Positions 8,556 through 19,211 of a DNA stretch of 45,459 nt are shown piece by piece. The stretch spans positions 1-45,459 of the forward strand of contig JAJYHJ010000176.1 of the NCBI GenBank assembly GCA_021784785.1, read 5' to 3'. The DNA comes from Actinomycetes bacterium (GTDB taxonomy: Bacteria; Actinomycetota; Acidimicrobiia; Acidimicrobiales; Acidimicrobiaceae). A model generated the notes under the pieces. The model worked only from the letters and a program-made list of their open reading frames with translations, did not search any database and was not told where the DNA came from. How positions within the stretch are numbered: position 1 is the first letter of the stretch; each line of letters opens with the position of its first letter. Made by a program: the position numbers and the translations under genes.

Positions 8556-10421
8556 CTACAAGAACCCAACTCCTCGAGGTGAAAGTTCAAATCGCTTAAC
8601 CTTATATCTACTGTCGCGTTCAAAGGATCGAACTGCCTGGAGTAAATCTCTTCGAGAACCAGCACTTACGTAGACCTCTTGTTCATCGACATCCCCTACA
8701 AAGACGCCTAGATCGACTCCACTTTCCAACGAAGCGTCGATATAAGACTGAAAGCGTCTTGCACTCTCTTGATCTAACTTCGCGACGTCAGAGAACGGTG
8801 GAAGACCAAATCTTTCTCGCTCTTTATACAGTTCTCTAATATAGTCTACCCCTTTACCTCTATGGAGGGCCTGAACAAGTTCTGAGTTTAGATATCTTCC
8901 CTGGAGGTGAATCGACCCCTTAGAACCTTGCACAACACTAGAGGCTCGAGACAGGAGATACATTAGGTAAGTGCTTCCCTCAGAGTTAGGGTATATGAGC
9001 TGGTCAAAGTCTAAAAACAATACTGACGATGCTTTATAAGATCCAAGAAGTACCGACTCTGTCGCGACCAATACATCGAATCGAGACTTAGTATCTACAC
9101 TCTCTAAAGATTCAAGCTCTACCACTTTGACTTTGTCACCTAGTATCGTCTGCAACTCCTGTGAAACTTTCTGAGTTCCCTTAGATGCACTTCTAAGTTC
9201 AAAAGAGCGACATCTCGCGCAGATAGGTGGATATGTTACCTTGCAACTTGCGCAGTATAAACCACTTAATTTCGCCCTCTCTTTAGCCAGAGTTACGCGA
9301 CTAGAGTTCTCGGCCCCTGCATCAGACACACTGGTGACACCTACGAGCGGTTGGCTGCAGCTCTCACAGGCCTGGACTTCCTTACATGACTTGCACCTCA
9401 CTCGAAGAATGAAGCCCTTCTTGTTGAAGACTACAATCAACGTAGCGTCAAGGTCATCGCTCAGATATTGACTCTGTCTGTTTGAGATGTCGAACACCTT
9501 AGGAACGATCTCAAGATATGAGCCAAAGTCGTATGAGTTATGTAGATAGACACGTCCAAAGCCTTTAGCCATGGTAACTTTGGGCGCCTTCATCACCTTT
9601 ACAGATCGCAGCACACTAATTGGCGGCATCGTCGTCACTACCTCTAGCTCCAAGTTATCAAATTGAGCACGGTACTTTGCTATCTCCCAAAGCTCATAGA
9701 ACGGGGTTCGCTGTTCTCGCATTGAGCGATCAAGAGGATCCACTACTATCAGCGCGCGTAGATTCGCAACTGGTGCCATGACAGCACTTCGAGGGCCAAT
9801 TACCACCTGTTTTGTAGAACAAGCAGCTATATCTATCCAGTCGTTGTCGTAGACATGAAGTACGTACCCCTGCCCTTCAAGAACAGTCTCCACCTCACGA
9901 AGGCGTAAATAGTTTGGCACAACCACGACGATCGATCCACCGTTATAGAGGTGATGATCGACTCGCTGTCTTAACACATGAAGGAGTGAACTGTCAGAGG
10001 GTGTCCAGTAAAGAACTGGCTGGTTGGACATCTCGAGCAACTCTAAAGCGTCAGCACCACCATCATAGCCATAGCGCCTCACATAGGGAGGTTTCCGGTC
10101 GTATCTAAAATCTTTGGATCCATGATCCTTTGGGCTCGCCATCTGCAAAAAGTACGAAGGGGATACCCGATACAACTCACCCAGTGCAAGACAAAAATCC
10201 ACCAATGGAGCCGGCGGACCGGGGCTGATCTTTGACCGAACTGGTTTGAGATGAAAGTTTGAGGCTTCCGCTCCAACCTTTACTATCCAGCCTTCTTGTA
10301 CTAAAGAGCGCAAAGGCACCCTAACGCGCATCCCAACTTCAGGCACGCCTAAAGACTCTGGCCAAAGGTAAGTCAAAGCCTTACTACGCGGTCCGGTCTT
10401 GGGCAAGACGTCGACGTTCAA
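8556..10421 (-). CDS. priA: Primosomal protein N' (PriA-like), helicase motifs degenerate
   Basis: Actinobacterial-type PriA, 621 residues, a replication-restart factor. The N-terminal DNA-binding region (YLWPESLGVPEVGMRVRVPL) and the paired zinc-binding Cys clusters are present (CKSCKEVQACESC, then CASCKVTYPPICARC). The superfamily 2 ATPase motifs are not: there is no GxGKT loop, and the DEEH position reads VDPLDRS. This is the usual state for the protein labelled probable primosomal protein N' in actinobacteria, so it is probably structural and not a motor. The TTG at 10421 is the only standard start in frame after the metK stop, with GGAAGG a few bases upstream. It follows metK by about 50 nt in the same direction. 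Confidence 0.85.
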   Translation of the reverse strand: MNVDVLPKTGPRSKALTYLWPESLGVPEVGMRVRVPLRSLVQEGWIVKVGAEASNFHLKPVRSKISPGPPAPLVDFCLALGELYRVSPSYFLQMASPKDHGSKDFRYDRKPPYVRRYGYDGGADALELLEMSNQPVLYWTPSDSSLLHVLRQRVDHHLYNGGSIVVVVPNYLRLREVETVLEGQGYVLHVYDNDWIDIAACSTKQVVIGPRSAVMAPVANLRALIVVDPLDRSMREQRTPFYELWEIAKYRAQFDNLELEVVTTMPPISVLRSVKVMKAPKVTMAKGFGRVYLHNSYDFGSYLEIVPKVFDISNRQSQYLSDDLDATLIVVFNKKGFILRVRCKSCKEVQACESCSQPLVGVTSVSDAGAENSSRVTLAKERAKLSGLYCASCKVTYPPICARCRSFELRSASKGTQKVSQELQTILGDKVKVVELESLESVDTKSRFDVLVATESVLLGSYKASSVLFLDFDQLIYPNSEGSTYLMYLLSRASSVVQGSKGSIHLQGRYLNSELVQALHRGKGVDYIRELYKERERFGLPPFSDVAKLDQESARRFQSYIDASLESGVDLGVFVGDVDEQEVYVSAGSRRDLLQAVRSFERDSRYKVKRFELSPRGVGFL

Positions 10422-10469
10422 GGTGCCTTCCCGATCTATCTCGACCTCAGACCTAATGTCACTATGCGC

Positions 10470-11666
10470 TTACAATGAAAGAGCAGAGCGAAAATCTGCC
10501 AACTTCGAGGTTTCCTCCCAGGTAAAGCCCTTCTCGTTCCTACCAAAGTGGCCATAAGCTGCTGTCTTTTTGTAGATAGGTCTTCGGAGATTTAACTCCT
10601 GAATAATAGCTCCCGGTCGCAGATCAAATACGTCTCGTACCGCTTTTTCTATCTTGGATGGATCGACTGTCTCTGTGCCGAACGTCTCTACCATAATAGA
10701 TACAGGGTGAGCAACGCCTATTGCATAGGCCACCTGAATCTCACATCTTCGGGCAGCTCCCGATGCAACTACGTGCTTTGCAACCCACCTTGCGGCATAA
10801 GCAGCTGAGCGATCGACTTTCGATGGGTCCTTACCTGAAAACGCTCCCCCTCCGTGGCGAGCAGACCCTCCATAGGTATCAACGATAATCTTTCGGCCCG
10901 TCAGACCAGCATCTGCATGAGGTCCACCGATTTCAAACCTTCCCGTTGGATTTGTAAGGATCATCATATCTGATCTATCCAACGTGTCTGGAAGCATCGG
11001 AAGTATTACAGAGTCTCTAAGGTCTGGAAGCAAGAGTGTCTTTAGATCGATTCCTGGCTGGTGTTGCGTAGATACGAGTACTGTCTTTATCGCCTTAGGT
11101 TCATACCCTTCATACTCGACCGTTATCTGGGTCTTCCCATCTGGTCGAAGATACGGTAAAACGTTAGCCTTTCTAACCTCAGATAGCCTTTGAGCCATCC
11201 TGTGGGCTAGCCATATCGGAAGAGGCATTAGATCAGGAGTCTCATCACAAGCGAAGCCAAACATCATCCCTTGATCTCCAGCTCCAAGTTTAGAGAGCTC
11301 GTCTTCGGATTCTTCTTCTCGAGTCTCGTATGAGCCGTCTACACCTTGAGCGATATCGGGAGACTGCTCATCCAAAGAGACCACGACGCCACAGGTATTT
11401 CCGTCAAAACCGAAGTCCTCTCTGTCATACCCAATATTGCAGATCGTCTGGCGCACAATCTTTGGGATCTCGACGTATCCGGTCGTTGACACCTCACCTG
11501 CTACCACCACTAGACCTGTGGTCAAAAGGGTCTCACAAGCTACCCTTCCTTGAGGATCTTGCCGTATAATCGCATCCAAGATCGAGTCTGAGATCTGATC
11601 GGCCATCTTATCCGGATGACCTTCAGTAACAGACTCCGAAGTAAAGGTAAATCGTCGGTCTGACAT
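10470..11666 (-). CDS. metK: S-adenosylmethionine synthetase
   Basis: Makes S-adenosylmethionine from methionine and ATP, cytosolic, 398 residues, normal length. The family signatures are intact: [20 protein letters not shown] at the N-terminus (His and Asp for ATP and Mg2+), [16 protein letters not shown], and [19 protein letters not shown] for phosphate and K+ binding. The ATG start has AGGAG 6 nt upstream. It sits downstream of coaBC and upstream of priA, an arrangement common in actinobacteria. No SAM riboswitch is recognisable in the short gap before it. Confidence 0.97.
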   Translation of the reverse strand: MSDRRFTFTSESVTEGHPDKMADQISDSILDAIIRQDPQGRVACETLLTTGLVVVAGEVSTTGYVEIPKIVRQTICNIGYDREDFGFDGNTCGVVVSLDEQSPDIAQGVDGSYETREEESEDELSKLGAGDQGMMFGFACDETPDLMPLPIWLAHRMAQRLSEVRKANVLPYLRPDGKTQITVEYEGYEPKAIKTVLVSTQHQPGIDLKTLLLPDLRDSVILPMLPDTLDRSDMMILTNPTGRFEIGGPHADAGLTGRKIIVDTYGGSARHGGGAFSGKDPSKVDRSAAYAARWVAKHVVASGAARRCEIQVAYAIGVAHPVSIMVETFGTETVDPSKIEKAVRDVFDLRPGAIIQELNLRRPIYKKTAAYGHFGRNEKGFTWEETSKLADFRSALSL

Positions 11667-11715
11667 CTCGTCTCCTGTCTTTCTTTTCTTATCTACAAAA
11701 CCTGTCGGATATACC

Positions 11716-12906
11716 CTAGGATCTTTCGAACATTGTGTGCGCCAAAGCTAAGACCTTTACAGCTACAGCCTCTTTGGAGACATCTTCAAGGGAAAAACGA
11801 TCACCCAACTTCGAAAGCACAGTGACTGAGTTGGTATCGGTATCAAATCCAGCTCCTGGCTTGGTCACGTCGTTGCCGACGATAATATCCACTCCTTTGG
11901 AGTGGAGTTTCTTTGTTAAGTTTTCCTCCAGTGCGTCGGTCTCTGCAGCAAAACCAATATAGATACAGTCGCCCGACTCCGACGAGGTCAGCGAAGTCAA
12001 AATATCAAGATTAGCCTCAAGTTCAAGAGTCATATTGGTCCGTACTTCCCGCTTGATCTTCGATGACGAGAAGCTTGCGACTCTGAAGTCTGAGACCGCT
12101 GCAGCCATAACGACTAGATCCGCGTGAGCTCGCTCTGAGTGCATAGCTTCAGACATCTCATCAGCCGAGCTGACTAACACCTGTCTCACTCTGGGAAACT
12201 CGCTTACGGAGTTCGTAGTAACCAAGACCACTTCCGCCCCCCAACAAGCCGCCACCTTCGCAAACGCCAATCCCTGTTTACCACTTGAACGATTTCCAAT
12301 AAAGCGAACTGGATCGATAGCCTCTCGAGTTCCACCGGCGCTTACTACAATCTTTTTCCCTGCTAGGTTGACACTCTCTTCAACTAAGGCAAAGCGGACG
12401 AACGTCGCAATTACCTCAGGCTCGGCCATTCTTCCGACTCCACTATCCCCTGCTGCTAAAGATCCATGAGCTGGAGGGACAATCATGTAACCCGCGTCAG
12501 AAAGGGCCTTTATATTTTTTTGAACGGCAAAGTTATCCCACATCTCCTCATGCATCGCTGGTGCTAATACCACTTGTGCCTTGGACGCCATAACCGTTGC
12601 GCTCAATATGTCATCAGCGACCCCGTTCGCCAGCTTAAAGATAATATCGGCCGTGGCTGGAGCGATGCATATGAGATCCGCAGATCGGCCGAGATGAGTG
12701 TGTGGAATTGCGTCCGAATCCTCAAAAAGTGATACTTTTGCCTTTTCCGAAGCCAAAGCTGAAAAAGTCACTGATCCAACGAACTTTGTGGCAGACTCCG
12801 TTAGTACAGGGGTTACAAAGTGACCTTCGCCCATCAGTGCTCTAAGTAGGTACACCGCTTTGTAAGCAGCTATACCCCCTCCCACTCCCAGCACTATCTT
12901 CGCCAA
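11716..12906 (-). CDS. coaBC: Bifunctional phosphopantothenoylcysteine decarboxylase / synthetase
   Basis: Two steps of coenzyme A synthesis: CTP-dependent joining of 4'-phosphopantothenate to cysteine (CoaB half) and FMN-dependent decarboxylation (CoaC half). The CoaC half has [16 protein letters not shown] at the N-terminus, the FMN site around APATAD, and APAMHEEMW matching the PxMNxxMW motif with the Asn replaced by Glu. The CoaB half shows [20 protein letters not shown] and the NDV motif. At 396 residues the fusion is full length. It starts with TTG. It lies directly downstream of rpoZ, with which it is linked in many bacteria. Confidence 0.96.
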   Translation of the reverse strand: MAKIVLGVGGGIAAYKAVYLLRALMGEGHFVTPVLTESATKFVGSVTFSALASEKAKVSLFEDSDAIPHTHLGRSADLICIAPATADIIFKLANGVADDILSATVMASKAQVVLAPAMHEEMWDNFAVQKNIKALSDAGYMIVPPAHGSLAAGDSGVGRMAEPEVIATFVRFALVEESVNLAGKKIVVSAGGTREAIDPVRFIGNRSSGKQGLAFAKVAACWGAEVVLVTTNSVSEFPRVRQVLVSSADEMSEAMHSERAHADLVVMAAAVSDFRVASFSSSKIKREVRTNMTLELEANLDILTSLTSSESGDCIYIGFAAETDALEENLTKKLHSKGVDIIVGNDVTKPGAGFDTDTNSVTVLSKLGDRFSLEDVSKEAVAVKVLALAHTMFERS

Positions 12907-12947
12907 AGCTTCCGATCCCCTAGATCAGTTGGCTCTCGTAGAAGGGG

Positions 12948-13217
12948 TCACTCTGCCTCTCCGGACTCCTCTTCAATCGGTTCAGGCACAATCTTTCCGG
13001 CCGCTATCTCATCAAACGCTATGGACAGCGACTTAGCAGAGGTCGACTCCACCTGAGGAGGAACGATAGAGCCTAGCCCCTCTCCAAGTTTTGAGTAGTA
13101 GTCGTTGATCTGTCGAGCTCGTTGCGAAGCCAACGAGACAAGCACAAACTTTGATCCAGCTCGCTCCAAAAGGGTCTCAATAGGAGGAACCATCATAGAA
13201 CGGTTAGATTCAGCCAC
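12948..13217 (-). CDS. rpoZ: RNA polymerase omega subunit
   Basis: An 89-residue omega subunit that helps assemble RNA polymerase. The core PPIETLLERAGSKFVLVSLASQRARQINDYY is diagnostic of the family. The C-terminal part, ending in an acidic stretch, is variable as usual. The GTG start at 13217 has a good AAGGAGAT upstream. Its place between gmk and coaBC is the classic gmk-rpoZ-coaBC order. Confidence 0.95.
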   Translation of the reverse strand: MAESNRSMMVPPIETLLERAGSKFVLVSLASQRARQINDYYSKLGEGLGSIVPPQVESTSAKSLSIAFDEIAAGKIVPEPIEEESGEAE

Positions 13218-13234
13218 TTATATCTCCTTAGCCT

Positions 13235-13777
13235 TTAAAACTTTGACTCTCTAGCTTTATAGATCATAGACGCAATTTCTCTAACAGCACTATCTAGATC
13301 CGAGTTGACAACCTCGAAGTCAGCGATTTCTCTAGCAGCAGCTATCTCCTTCGCAGCCAAGCTCAAACGGGCCTGAATGTGAGACTCGTCGTCTCCACGA
13401 GACCTCATTCGATCTTCGAGCGACTCTTCCGATGGAGAAAGTATAAGAACAATAAGCGCATGAGAGAAAAGGCTTCTAATCGAGTGTGCTCCCTGAGAGT
13501 CGATCTCTAGTAGAAGGTCCTTGTCTTCCATATGCATTGGGATCGGGGTTCCGTACAGGTTCTCGTTGAACTCAGCCCATTCAAGAAACCTGCCCTCGTC
13601 AATCGCTTTACGAAACTCTTGCCGAGACACGAATGTATAAGCACTCTGATCTTCACCACTTCGCCTTGGCCTAGTGGTCCACGATCTAGAGAGCTCAAGG
13701 CCTTCAACTTCCTTCACAAGCCGGGCGGCGACGGTACCTTTACCTACCCCGCCCGGCCCACAAAGAACTACTATCAG
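13235..13777 (-). CDS. gmk: Guanylate kinase (probable CTG start)
   Basis: Phosphorylates GMP to GDP with ATP. The P-loop LCGPGGVGKGTVAARL, then LSRSWTTRPRRSGE and YTFVSRQEF, match guanylate kinase throughout. The first GTG in the frame, at 13717, lies after the P-loop and cannot be the start. Reading back, the frame is open but has no ATG, GTG or TTG before a stop. The best candidate is CTG at 13777-13775, giving MIVVLCGPGG and 180 residues, normal for the family. This CTG overlaps the TGA stop of the upstream mIHF gene (CTGA), mimicking the common ATGA coupling. The gene is certain; the start is inferred. Confidence 0.9.
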   Translation of the reverse strand: MIVVLCGPGGVGKGTVAARLVKEVEGLELSRSWTTRPRRSGEDQSAYTFVSRQEFRKAIDEGRFLEWAEFNENLYGTPIPMHMEDKDLLLEIDSQGAHSIRSLFSHALIVLILSPSEESLEDRMRSRGDDESHIQARLSLAAKEIAAAREIADFEVVNSDLDSAVREIASMIYKARESKF

Positions 13778-14094
13778 GACTTCGATGTCTCTTGAATGAG
13801 ACGTTCTCTCTGGTTTGATCCAAGACCCTGGAGCCTTCGAGTTTCAGCGACTCCAATCTCGTCCATCAGTTTTCTCGCCTTTACCTTACCGATACCAGGC
13901 AAGGACTCCAAAACCGAGATAACCTTCATTTTCCCTACAAGATCGTCAGTCGACGCCTTTTCCAGCAAAGAGGCAAGGGTGATCTGACCCATCTTGAGCT
14001 TTTCTTTAAGTTCTGCCCTCGCTTTACGGGCTTGGGCTGCTTTTTCTAGTGCAGCTGCTCGCTGCTCTGGTGTTAATGATGGTGGCAATGGCAT
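13774..14094 (-). CDS. mihF: Integration host factor, actinobacterial type
   Basis: A 106-residue nucleoid protein of the actinobacterial mIHF family, unrelated to enteric IHF. The N-terminus PLPPSLTPEQRAAALEKAA matches the family start, supporting the ATG at 14094 although no ribosome-binding site is visible. The long basic helix leads into LESLPGIGKVKARKLMDEIG, the helix-two-turn-helix DNA-binding region, and RRLQGLGSNQRERL. It is linked to gmk as in mycobacteria and streptomycetes. It is one of the best taxonomic markers in the window. Confidence 0.95.
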   Translation of the reverse strand: MPLPPSLTPEQRAAALEKAAQARKARAELKEKLKMGQITLASLLEKASTDDLVGKMKVISVLESLPGIGKVKARKLMDEIGVAETRRLQGLGSNQRERLIQETSKS

Positions 14095-14167
14095 GTACGC
14101 AACATAACCGATCTTGCGAGAGTTTGCTACGGTTTTCGAGAACTTTGCCTCAAAATCGCGAAAATAT

Positions 14168-14191
14168 CCTCAATTTTTTAGAGAATTGAGG
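14168..14191 (-). terminator. Hairpin across the pyrF stop codon (weak terminator candidate)
   Basis: CCTCAATT and AATTGAGG form a perfect 8-bp inverted repeat around an 8-nt loop that contains the pyrF stop. On the minus strand it is followed by ATATTTTCG, only a short T-rich tail. It could partly separate the pyr operon from mihF-gmk-rpoZ. Confidence 0.35.
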
Positions 14192-14870
14192 TAAAAAGCG
14201 CCTCAGCGGCCTTTATCGGATCGCTAGCCAAGGTGACAGGGCGACCCACGACAAGTAGGTCAGCACCGTTGGCAATCGCTTCCTCGGGAGTCGAAGATCT
14301 CCTCTGGTCGTGTCTATCCGCTCCTTTGGGTCTTATGCCGGGGACAGCCGCAAACAACTTCGGAGCGATGCCCTTTGCGATCGGAAGATCTACAGCTGCA
14401 CAGACATATCCCTGACATCCACCAGCCATAGCTAGTTCAAGTCTTTTTGGCAAAACATGCCCCGGCGCTTCGTCGTCAGAGGTCAAGATAGTAACAGCTA
14501 AAGCCTTTGGCACCGCAGCACCCGTCTCCGCAGCACCTTCTGCTAGGCCTTCTACACCTGCGCGCAACATGTCTACGCCGCCAAATGCGTGTAGCGTTAA
14601 ATACGAGGCTCCTAGGCCGCCTAAGACCTTCGCCGATTTACCAACGGTCGTTGGAATGTCATGAAGCTTTAGGTCTAAGAACACCTTGAAGCCTTGGTTT
14701 AAAAACACTGCAACAGACTCTGGTCCCGTAGCACTAAATAGCTCTAAACCGACCTTCACCGTGGAAAAGTACGGTGTCATGCTTCTAGCTAATCGTGACG
14801 CAACGACCAGGTCGTCAACGTCGAGAGCCAACGCAAGGCGTGACCTTGCCCTGTCTTCAGCTCCACTCAA
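14178..14870 (-). CDS. pyrF: Orotidine 5'-phosphate decarboxylase
   Basis: Last step of UMP synthesis: OMP to UMP plus CO2. A 230-residue TIM barrel of normal length. LALDVDD at the N-terminus, VKVGLELF and the catalytic signature FLDLKLHDIPTTV (Asp-x-Lys-x-x-Asp) are intact. VPGIRPKGADRHDQRR is the phosphate-binding end and VVGRPVT the final strand. This is the short PyrF type found in firmicutes and others, not the longer mycobacterial form. The TTG start is supported by GGGAGGAG about 11 nt upstream. It ends the pyr operon. Confidence 0.96.
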   Translation of the reverse strand: MSGAEDRARSRLALALDVDDLVVASRLARSMTPYFSTVKVGLELFSATGPESVAVFLNQGFKVFLDLKLHDIPTTVGKSAKVLGGLGASYLTLHAFGGVDMLRAGVEGLAEGAAETGAAVPKALAVTILTSDDEAPGHVLPKRLELAMAGGCQGYVCAAVDLPIAKGIAPKLFAAVPGIRPKGADRHDQRRSSTPEEAIANGADLLVVGRPVTLASDPIKAAEALFTSIL

Positions 14871-14907
14871 TTTAACCTTACTCCTCCCTGTAGGAACTCA
14901 CTTCGAT

Positions 14908-15873
14908 CTAAAAACTCAGGAACTCCCTTTTTATGCTGAGTAGATCTTTCAAGTTTGTAACTCCCTGCTCTTTGATCGTCTTTTTCAGTTCCTCAGAGAT
15001 CTTATGCAAAGAGCGCGGATCGATAAATGTCGCTGTTCCTACCTGTATCGCTGAGGCGCCTTCAAAGAGATACGCTAGGGCGTCACTAGCACTATAGACA
15101 CCTCCGACTCCGACAATATCACAACCAGGGAACGCCTTGTTCAACTCTTTCACAATCCTTAGCGAAAGTGGCAATACTCCGATCCCAGATACGCCACCCC
15201 CGCTTTTTGTCCCCAAGACTGGCTTCCTCGAACCCTCCCTAAGAACTTGACCGAGGTAGGTATTAGAGGCTACTAACGTGGAGGCTCCTACCTCTAACGC
15301 CGCCTCTGCCACCTTTATATATCTATCGGTATTTGGTGAGAGCTTCACTCCGATAGGAAGCGAACACGTCTGTGAGACAGCTCTTACGATCTCTTTAGTC
15401 TCTTTGGGGTCGTGACCAAACATCTCGCCACCTTTTTCCGTATTCGGGCACGATACATTGACCTCGACTGCCAGTAGATGCGACGCAACGGGTACCAGTT
15501 GTTCTACCGCTGTTATATAGTCGGCTCTCGTCCTTCCCCAAACACTTACGACAACGTTTGCACCTAAACGTATAAGATCGGGAAGGTACTCATCGATCCA
15601 ACGCCTTACGCCCGGTCCTGGTAGTCCAACAGAGTTGATCATCCCCGTGCTAATGACGCCGACTCTCGGAGCAGGATTACCGTCGTTTGGAAAGTGCGCT
15701 AGCGACTTTACCACCACTGCTCCGATCTGAGACAGATCAACAAAGGCAGCAAGCTCAGCACCGTGCCCAGAGGTCCCTGAAGCGCTCATAATAGGGGAAG
15801 GAAGCCTCCGACCATAGAGCCAAGTACTCAGATCTACCGAACGATCTTGCTGCCCTCTCCAACGTCGCTTCAT
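14908..15873 (-). CDS. pyrD: Dihydroorotate dehydrogenase, class 1 type
   Basis: Oxidises dihydroorotate to orotate, FMN-dependent, 321 residues. The active-site base is a Cys in [13 protein letters not shown], which marks class 1 enzymes (class 2 has Ser there). FMN contacts are seen in GVKLSPNTD and in the C-terminal [15 protein letters not shown] and IQVGTA. The N-terminus lacks the membrane-association helices of class 2. The ATG overlaps the carB stop (ATGA). Class 1B enzymes normally need the PyrK Fe-S/FAD subunit, usually encoded next to pyrD. No pyrK lies in this operon, so its electron acceptor is open. Confidence 0.92.
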   Translation of the reverse strand: MKRRWRGQQDRSVDLSTWLYGRRLPSPIMSASGTSGHGAELAAFVDLSQIGAVVVKSLAHFPNDGNPAPRVGVISTGMINSVGLPGPGVRRWIDEYLPDLIRLGANVVVSVWGRTRADYITAVEQLVPVASHLLAVEVNVSCPNTEKGGEMFGHDPKETKEIVRAVSQTCSLPIGVKLSPNTDRYIKVAEAALEVGASTLVASNTYLGQVLREGSRKPVLGTKSGGGVSGIGVLPLSLRIVKELNKAFPGCDIVGVGGVYSASDALAYLFEGASAIQVGTATFIDPRSLHKISEELKKTIKEQGVTNLKDLLSIKREFLSF

Positions 15874-18800
15874 GTACCTTGCATCGCCTTATGAAACTCT
15901 TGGATAGAGCGAACCTCCAGCTCCCTACCGCGCAACTCTTTCAAAGCCATAAGGGCTGCTCTAGCCGCTGATATTGTAGTAAGTGCTGGAACCAAATGTC
16001 TTTGCGCTGCGCTTCTTATCCTGTACCCATCGGCACGAGGTCCTGAGCCTCTCGGTGTATTTATGACCAGAGAGACCCGTCCTGAGGATATGAGACGCAC
16101 TGCATCTACACGACCATCGAACTCTTCGAACTCTTTTAGGGCCGGCTGCCCCATTGAGGTAGGGCGCTCCTCTGAGACCTTAGCCACCTCTAGATCAACG
16201 TCAACCCCGTTTCGTCTCAGATGCTCAGCAGTACCTTGAGTAGCGCAGATCTCATACCCCAAGAGTTGAAAGCCTTGAGCCAGTTCGGCACCTGCGACCT
16301 TGTCCCTATCGGCCAGTGAGAGAAACACCGTTCCCGTAAGGGGAAGTCGAGTTCCTGCCCCCAACTGACTCTTTAAAAACGCTAAGGGGAACGATCGATC
16401 GATACCCATAACCTCACCCGTAGAGCGCATCTCAGGTCCCAACAACGTATCGGCATCAGGAAAGCGATTAAAGGGTAGTACAGCTTCTTTTACCGCTACA
16501 TGGAGGAGTCTTTCTCCGGTTCCTAGAACTCCCTTGGTTCTCAGTGTCTCCAGACGTTCTCCTACCATCACTAAGGAGGCGACCTTAGCTAGGGGCACAG
16601 CGGTTGCTTTGGCCACAAATGGAACCGTCCTTGAAGCTCTAGGGTTCGCTTCGATTACAAAGACCTGACCCGCCTTTACAGCAAACTGGATGTTGATGAG
16701 GCCCACAACGTTTAGTTCGTCTGCCAGAGATTTGGAGTACTCTTCAATCACCGCCAAAGTTTCCTCAGAGAGGGTCTGTGGTGGAAGCGCACATGCGGAG
16801 TCACCCGAGTGGACCCCGGCCTCTTCGACGTGTTCCATGATGCCTCCTATGAAGAAGTCGCCATCTAGGTCTCTAACTGCGTCCACGTCGACCTCAATAG
16901 CGTCTTCAAGGAACTTGTCCACCAATACAGGGCCGCTTTGCGACCTAGCACCTTCGCCTGAAAGCGTCAAAAGATGTTCAAAGGCGGTTTCGAGTTGTTT
17001 GTCATCGTAGACGATCTCCATAGCTCGGCCACCTAGTACGTAACTAGGACGAAGCAGAACCGGAAAACCTATTCTAGCTACAACTGCTTTAGCCTCGATG
17101 ATCGTATGCACGGTTGCGCCTCGAGGCTGAGGAATGTTGAGCCTCGCGCAAAGATCATTCCATCTCTCCCTGTCCTCAGCCAAGTCGATAGAGGTAGGTG
17201 ATGTGCCAAGAACGAGAGCGGGGTCGATATCACTTGCCAATCTCAAAGGAGTTTGACCGCCAAAGGACACCACCACTCCAACTAGCTGTCCGCTTTGGGA
17301 CTCCGTCTCGATAACGTCGTTAACCGCCTCTTTCGTCAGTGGTTCCACATAAAGCCTAGAAGAGGTGTCGTAATCGGTCGACACGGTTTCAGGGTTGCAG
17401 TTGATCATAACTGTTTCATATCCCGCCTCTCTAAGCGCAAAACTCGCGTGGACGCAGCAGTAGTCAAACTCCAGACCTTGCCCGATGCGATTTGGTCCGG
17501 AACCCAGGATTATTATCTTCTTAGCCTGAGATGGAACGACTTCAGTCTCAGACTCATAGGTGGCGTAGAAGTAAGGCGTAAAGGCTTCAAACTCCGCGGC
17601 GCATGTATCCACCGCCTTATAGGTGGTTACGAGATTCATACGACGACGTCTAGCTACAATCTCCTCCTCACTGAGACCGCTTATATATGCAAGCTGTGCA
17701 TCGGAGAACCCGAGCCTCTTGGCAGTGTACAACTCGTCATCTGATAAAGTATCAGAACCATCTCGATTCAGCCGGGCGCCTAATTGATTTCGAAACTGCG
17801 ATATACGACCTATCTGGTCTAAGAACCATGGGTCGATGCCGGTACGATCAGCAAGCTCCTTGGTCCTACATCCACGCCGGAGCAACGACTCCACTTTGAA
17901 GATTCGATCCGATGTAGGAACCGCTACCTCTTCTAGGAGTTGCACCGTATTTGTCTTATCATACTGACGCTCAAGGAGATCCGCGTTGAGACCGTCTCTG
18001 CCTCGTTCGATCGAGCGCAGGGCCTTTTGCAACGACTCACAGAAGTTACGGCCCACCCCCATAACCTCTCCCACCGACTGCATTGAGGTGCCGAGTCTGT
18101 CGATCGCTCCGGGAAACTTCTCAAAGACCCATCTAGGTACCTTCGTAACGACGTAGTCGATCGTCGGTTCAAAACTCGCAGGTGTAACCCGCGTGATATC
18201 GTTTTGTACCTCATCGAGTAGGTATCCAAGTGCCAACTTCGTTGCAATTTTCGCTATCGGAAACCCAGTAGCCTTAGAGGCCAGTGCGGATGATCTCGAC
18301 ACCCGAGGATTCATCTCAATTACGACCATCCTGCCATCATTAGGGTTGATAGCAAATTGAATATTAGATCCTCCAGTTTCCACTCCGATGCGACGAATGA
18401 CCTTGAACGCGGCGTCTCTCATCATCTGGTACTCGACATCACTTAGAGTCTGGGCCGGAGCGACAGTTATGGAGTCGCCCGTATGTACACCCATAGGATC
18501 AAAGTTCTCAATGGAACAGATCACGACGCAGTTATCTGCTTTGTCTCTCATCAGCTCAAGTTCGAACTCTTTCCAACCCTCAATCGACTCTTCAAGTAAG
18601 ACCTCATGTACCGGAGAGGCCTGAAGTCCCGCCCTTACCATCTCAGAGAAGCTTTCTATATCCTTGCAAATGCCGGTACCAGCACCGCCAAGAATAAATG
18701 ACGGCCTGAGCATAAGAGGAAAGCCAAGCTCAGAAGCGACGTTTAACGCCTCTTCATAGCTGTGTACCAAGTGAGATCTAGGCGTAGTAAGTCCAATCTC

Positions 18801-19211
18801 TGCCATCGCAACCTTGAACATCTCACGATTTTCTGCGGTCTTGATCGAAGTTTCATTCGCTCCAATCATCTCAACGCCGTAGCTCTCCAAGACTCCTCGT
18901 TCCGCGAGCGCAATAGCAAGATTCAGTGCAGTCTGGCCTCCAAGCGTAGGAAGCAGTGCACTAGGCCTCTCCTTTGCTATGATCTTCTCCAATATCTCAA
19001 CGTCTAACGGTTCGATATAGGTCGCGTCTGCGAACTCAGGATCAGTCATAATCGTCGCCGGGTTCGAGTTAGCTAGTACTACCCTGATCCCTTCAGACCT
19101 TAGAACACGACACGCTTGAACGCCCGAGTAGTCGAACTCGCATGCCTGTCCAATAACGATAGGCCCTGACCCAATCACTAACACAGAAGAGATATCTTGT
19201 CTTTTTGGCAC
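15870..19211 (-). CDS. carB: Carbamoyl-phosphate synthase large subunit
   Basis: Makes carbamoyl phosphate from bicarbonate, ammonia and two ATP; 1113 residues, the usual size. Two homologous ATP-grasp halves are visible. The first begins [21 protein letters not shown] and carries the [21 protein letters not shown] site. The second begins [20 protein letters not shown] and carries [20 protein letters not shown]. The C-terminal MGS-like allosteric domain ([18 protein letters not shown], then LVINTPRG) is present, so UMP or ornithine regulation is possible. GTG at 19211 overlaps the carA stop by one base (TAGTG). Confidence 0.98.
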   Translation of the reverse strand: MPKRQDISSVLVIGSGPIVIGQACEFDYSGVQACRVLRSEGIRVVLANSNPATIMTDPEFADATYIEPLDVEILEKIIAKERPSALLPTLGGQTALNLAIALAERGVLESYGVEMIGANETSIKTAENREMFKVAMAEIGLTTPRSHLVHSYEEALNVASELGFPLMLRPSFILGGAGTGICKDIESFSEMVRAGLQASPVHEVLLEESIEGWKEFELELMRDKADNCVVICSIENFDPMGVHTGDSITVAPAQTLSDVEYQMMRDAAFKVIRRIGVETGGSNIQFAINPNDGRMVVIEMNPRVSRSSALASKATGFPIAKIATKLALGYLLDEVQNDITRVTPASFEPTIDYVVTKVPRWVFEKFPGAIDRLGTSMQSVGEVMGVGRNFCESLQKALRSIERGRDGLNADLLERQYDKTNTVQLLEEVAVPTSDRIFKVESLLRRGCRTKELADRTGIDPWFLDQIGRISQFRNQLGARLNRDGSDTLSDDELYTAKRLGFSDAQLAYISGLSEEEIVARRRRMNLVTTYKAVDTCAAEFEAFTPYFYATYESETEVVPSQAKKIIILGSGPNRIGQGLEFDYCCVHASFALREAGYETVMINCNPETVSTDYDTSSRLYVEPLTKEAVNDVIETESQSGQLVGVVVSFGGQTPLRLASDIDPALVLGTSPTSIDLAEDRERWNDLCARLNIPQPRGATVHTIIEAKAVVARIGFPVLLRPSYVLGGRAMEIVYDDKQLETAFEHLLTLSGEGARSQSGPVLVDKFLEDAIEVDVDAVRDLDGDFFIGGIMEHVEEAGVHSGDSACALPPQTLSEETLAVIEEYSKSLADELNVVGLINIQFAVKAGQVFVIEANPRASRTVPFVAKATAVPLAKVASLVMVGERLETLRTKGVLGTGERLLHVAVKEAVLPFNRFPDADTLLGPEMRSTGEVMGIDRSFPLAFLKSQLGAGTRLPLTGTVFLSLADRDKVAGAELAQGFQLLGYEICATQGTAEHLRRNGVDVDLEVAKVSEERPTSMGQPALKEFEEFDGRVDAVRLISSGRVSLVINTPRGSGPRADGYRIRSAAQRHLVPALTTISAARAALMALKELRGRELEVRSIQEFHKAMQGT

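Noticed and set aside
11667-11715. Possible SAM riboswitch before metK
   Set aside because: The gap is only about 49 nt and shows no suitable structure.
13235-13717. gmk starting at GTG 13717
   Set aside because: This start would delete the P-loop that is clearly encoded just upstream in the same frame.
17295-17744. 149-codon plus-strand open frame
   Set aside because: It is antisense to carB, whose protein is fully conserved here.
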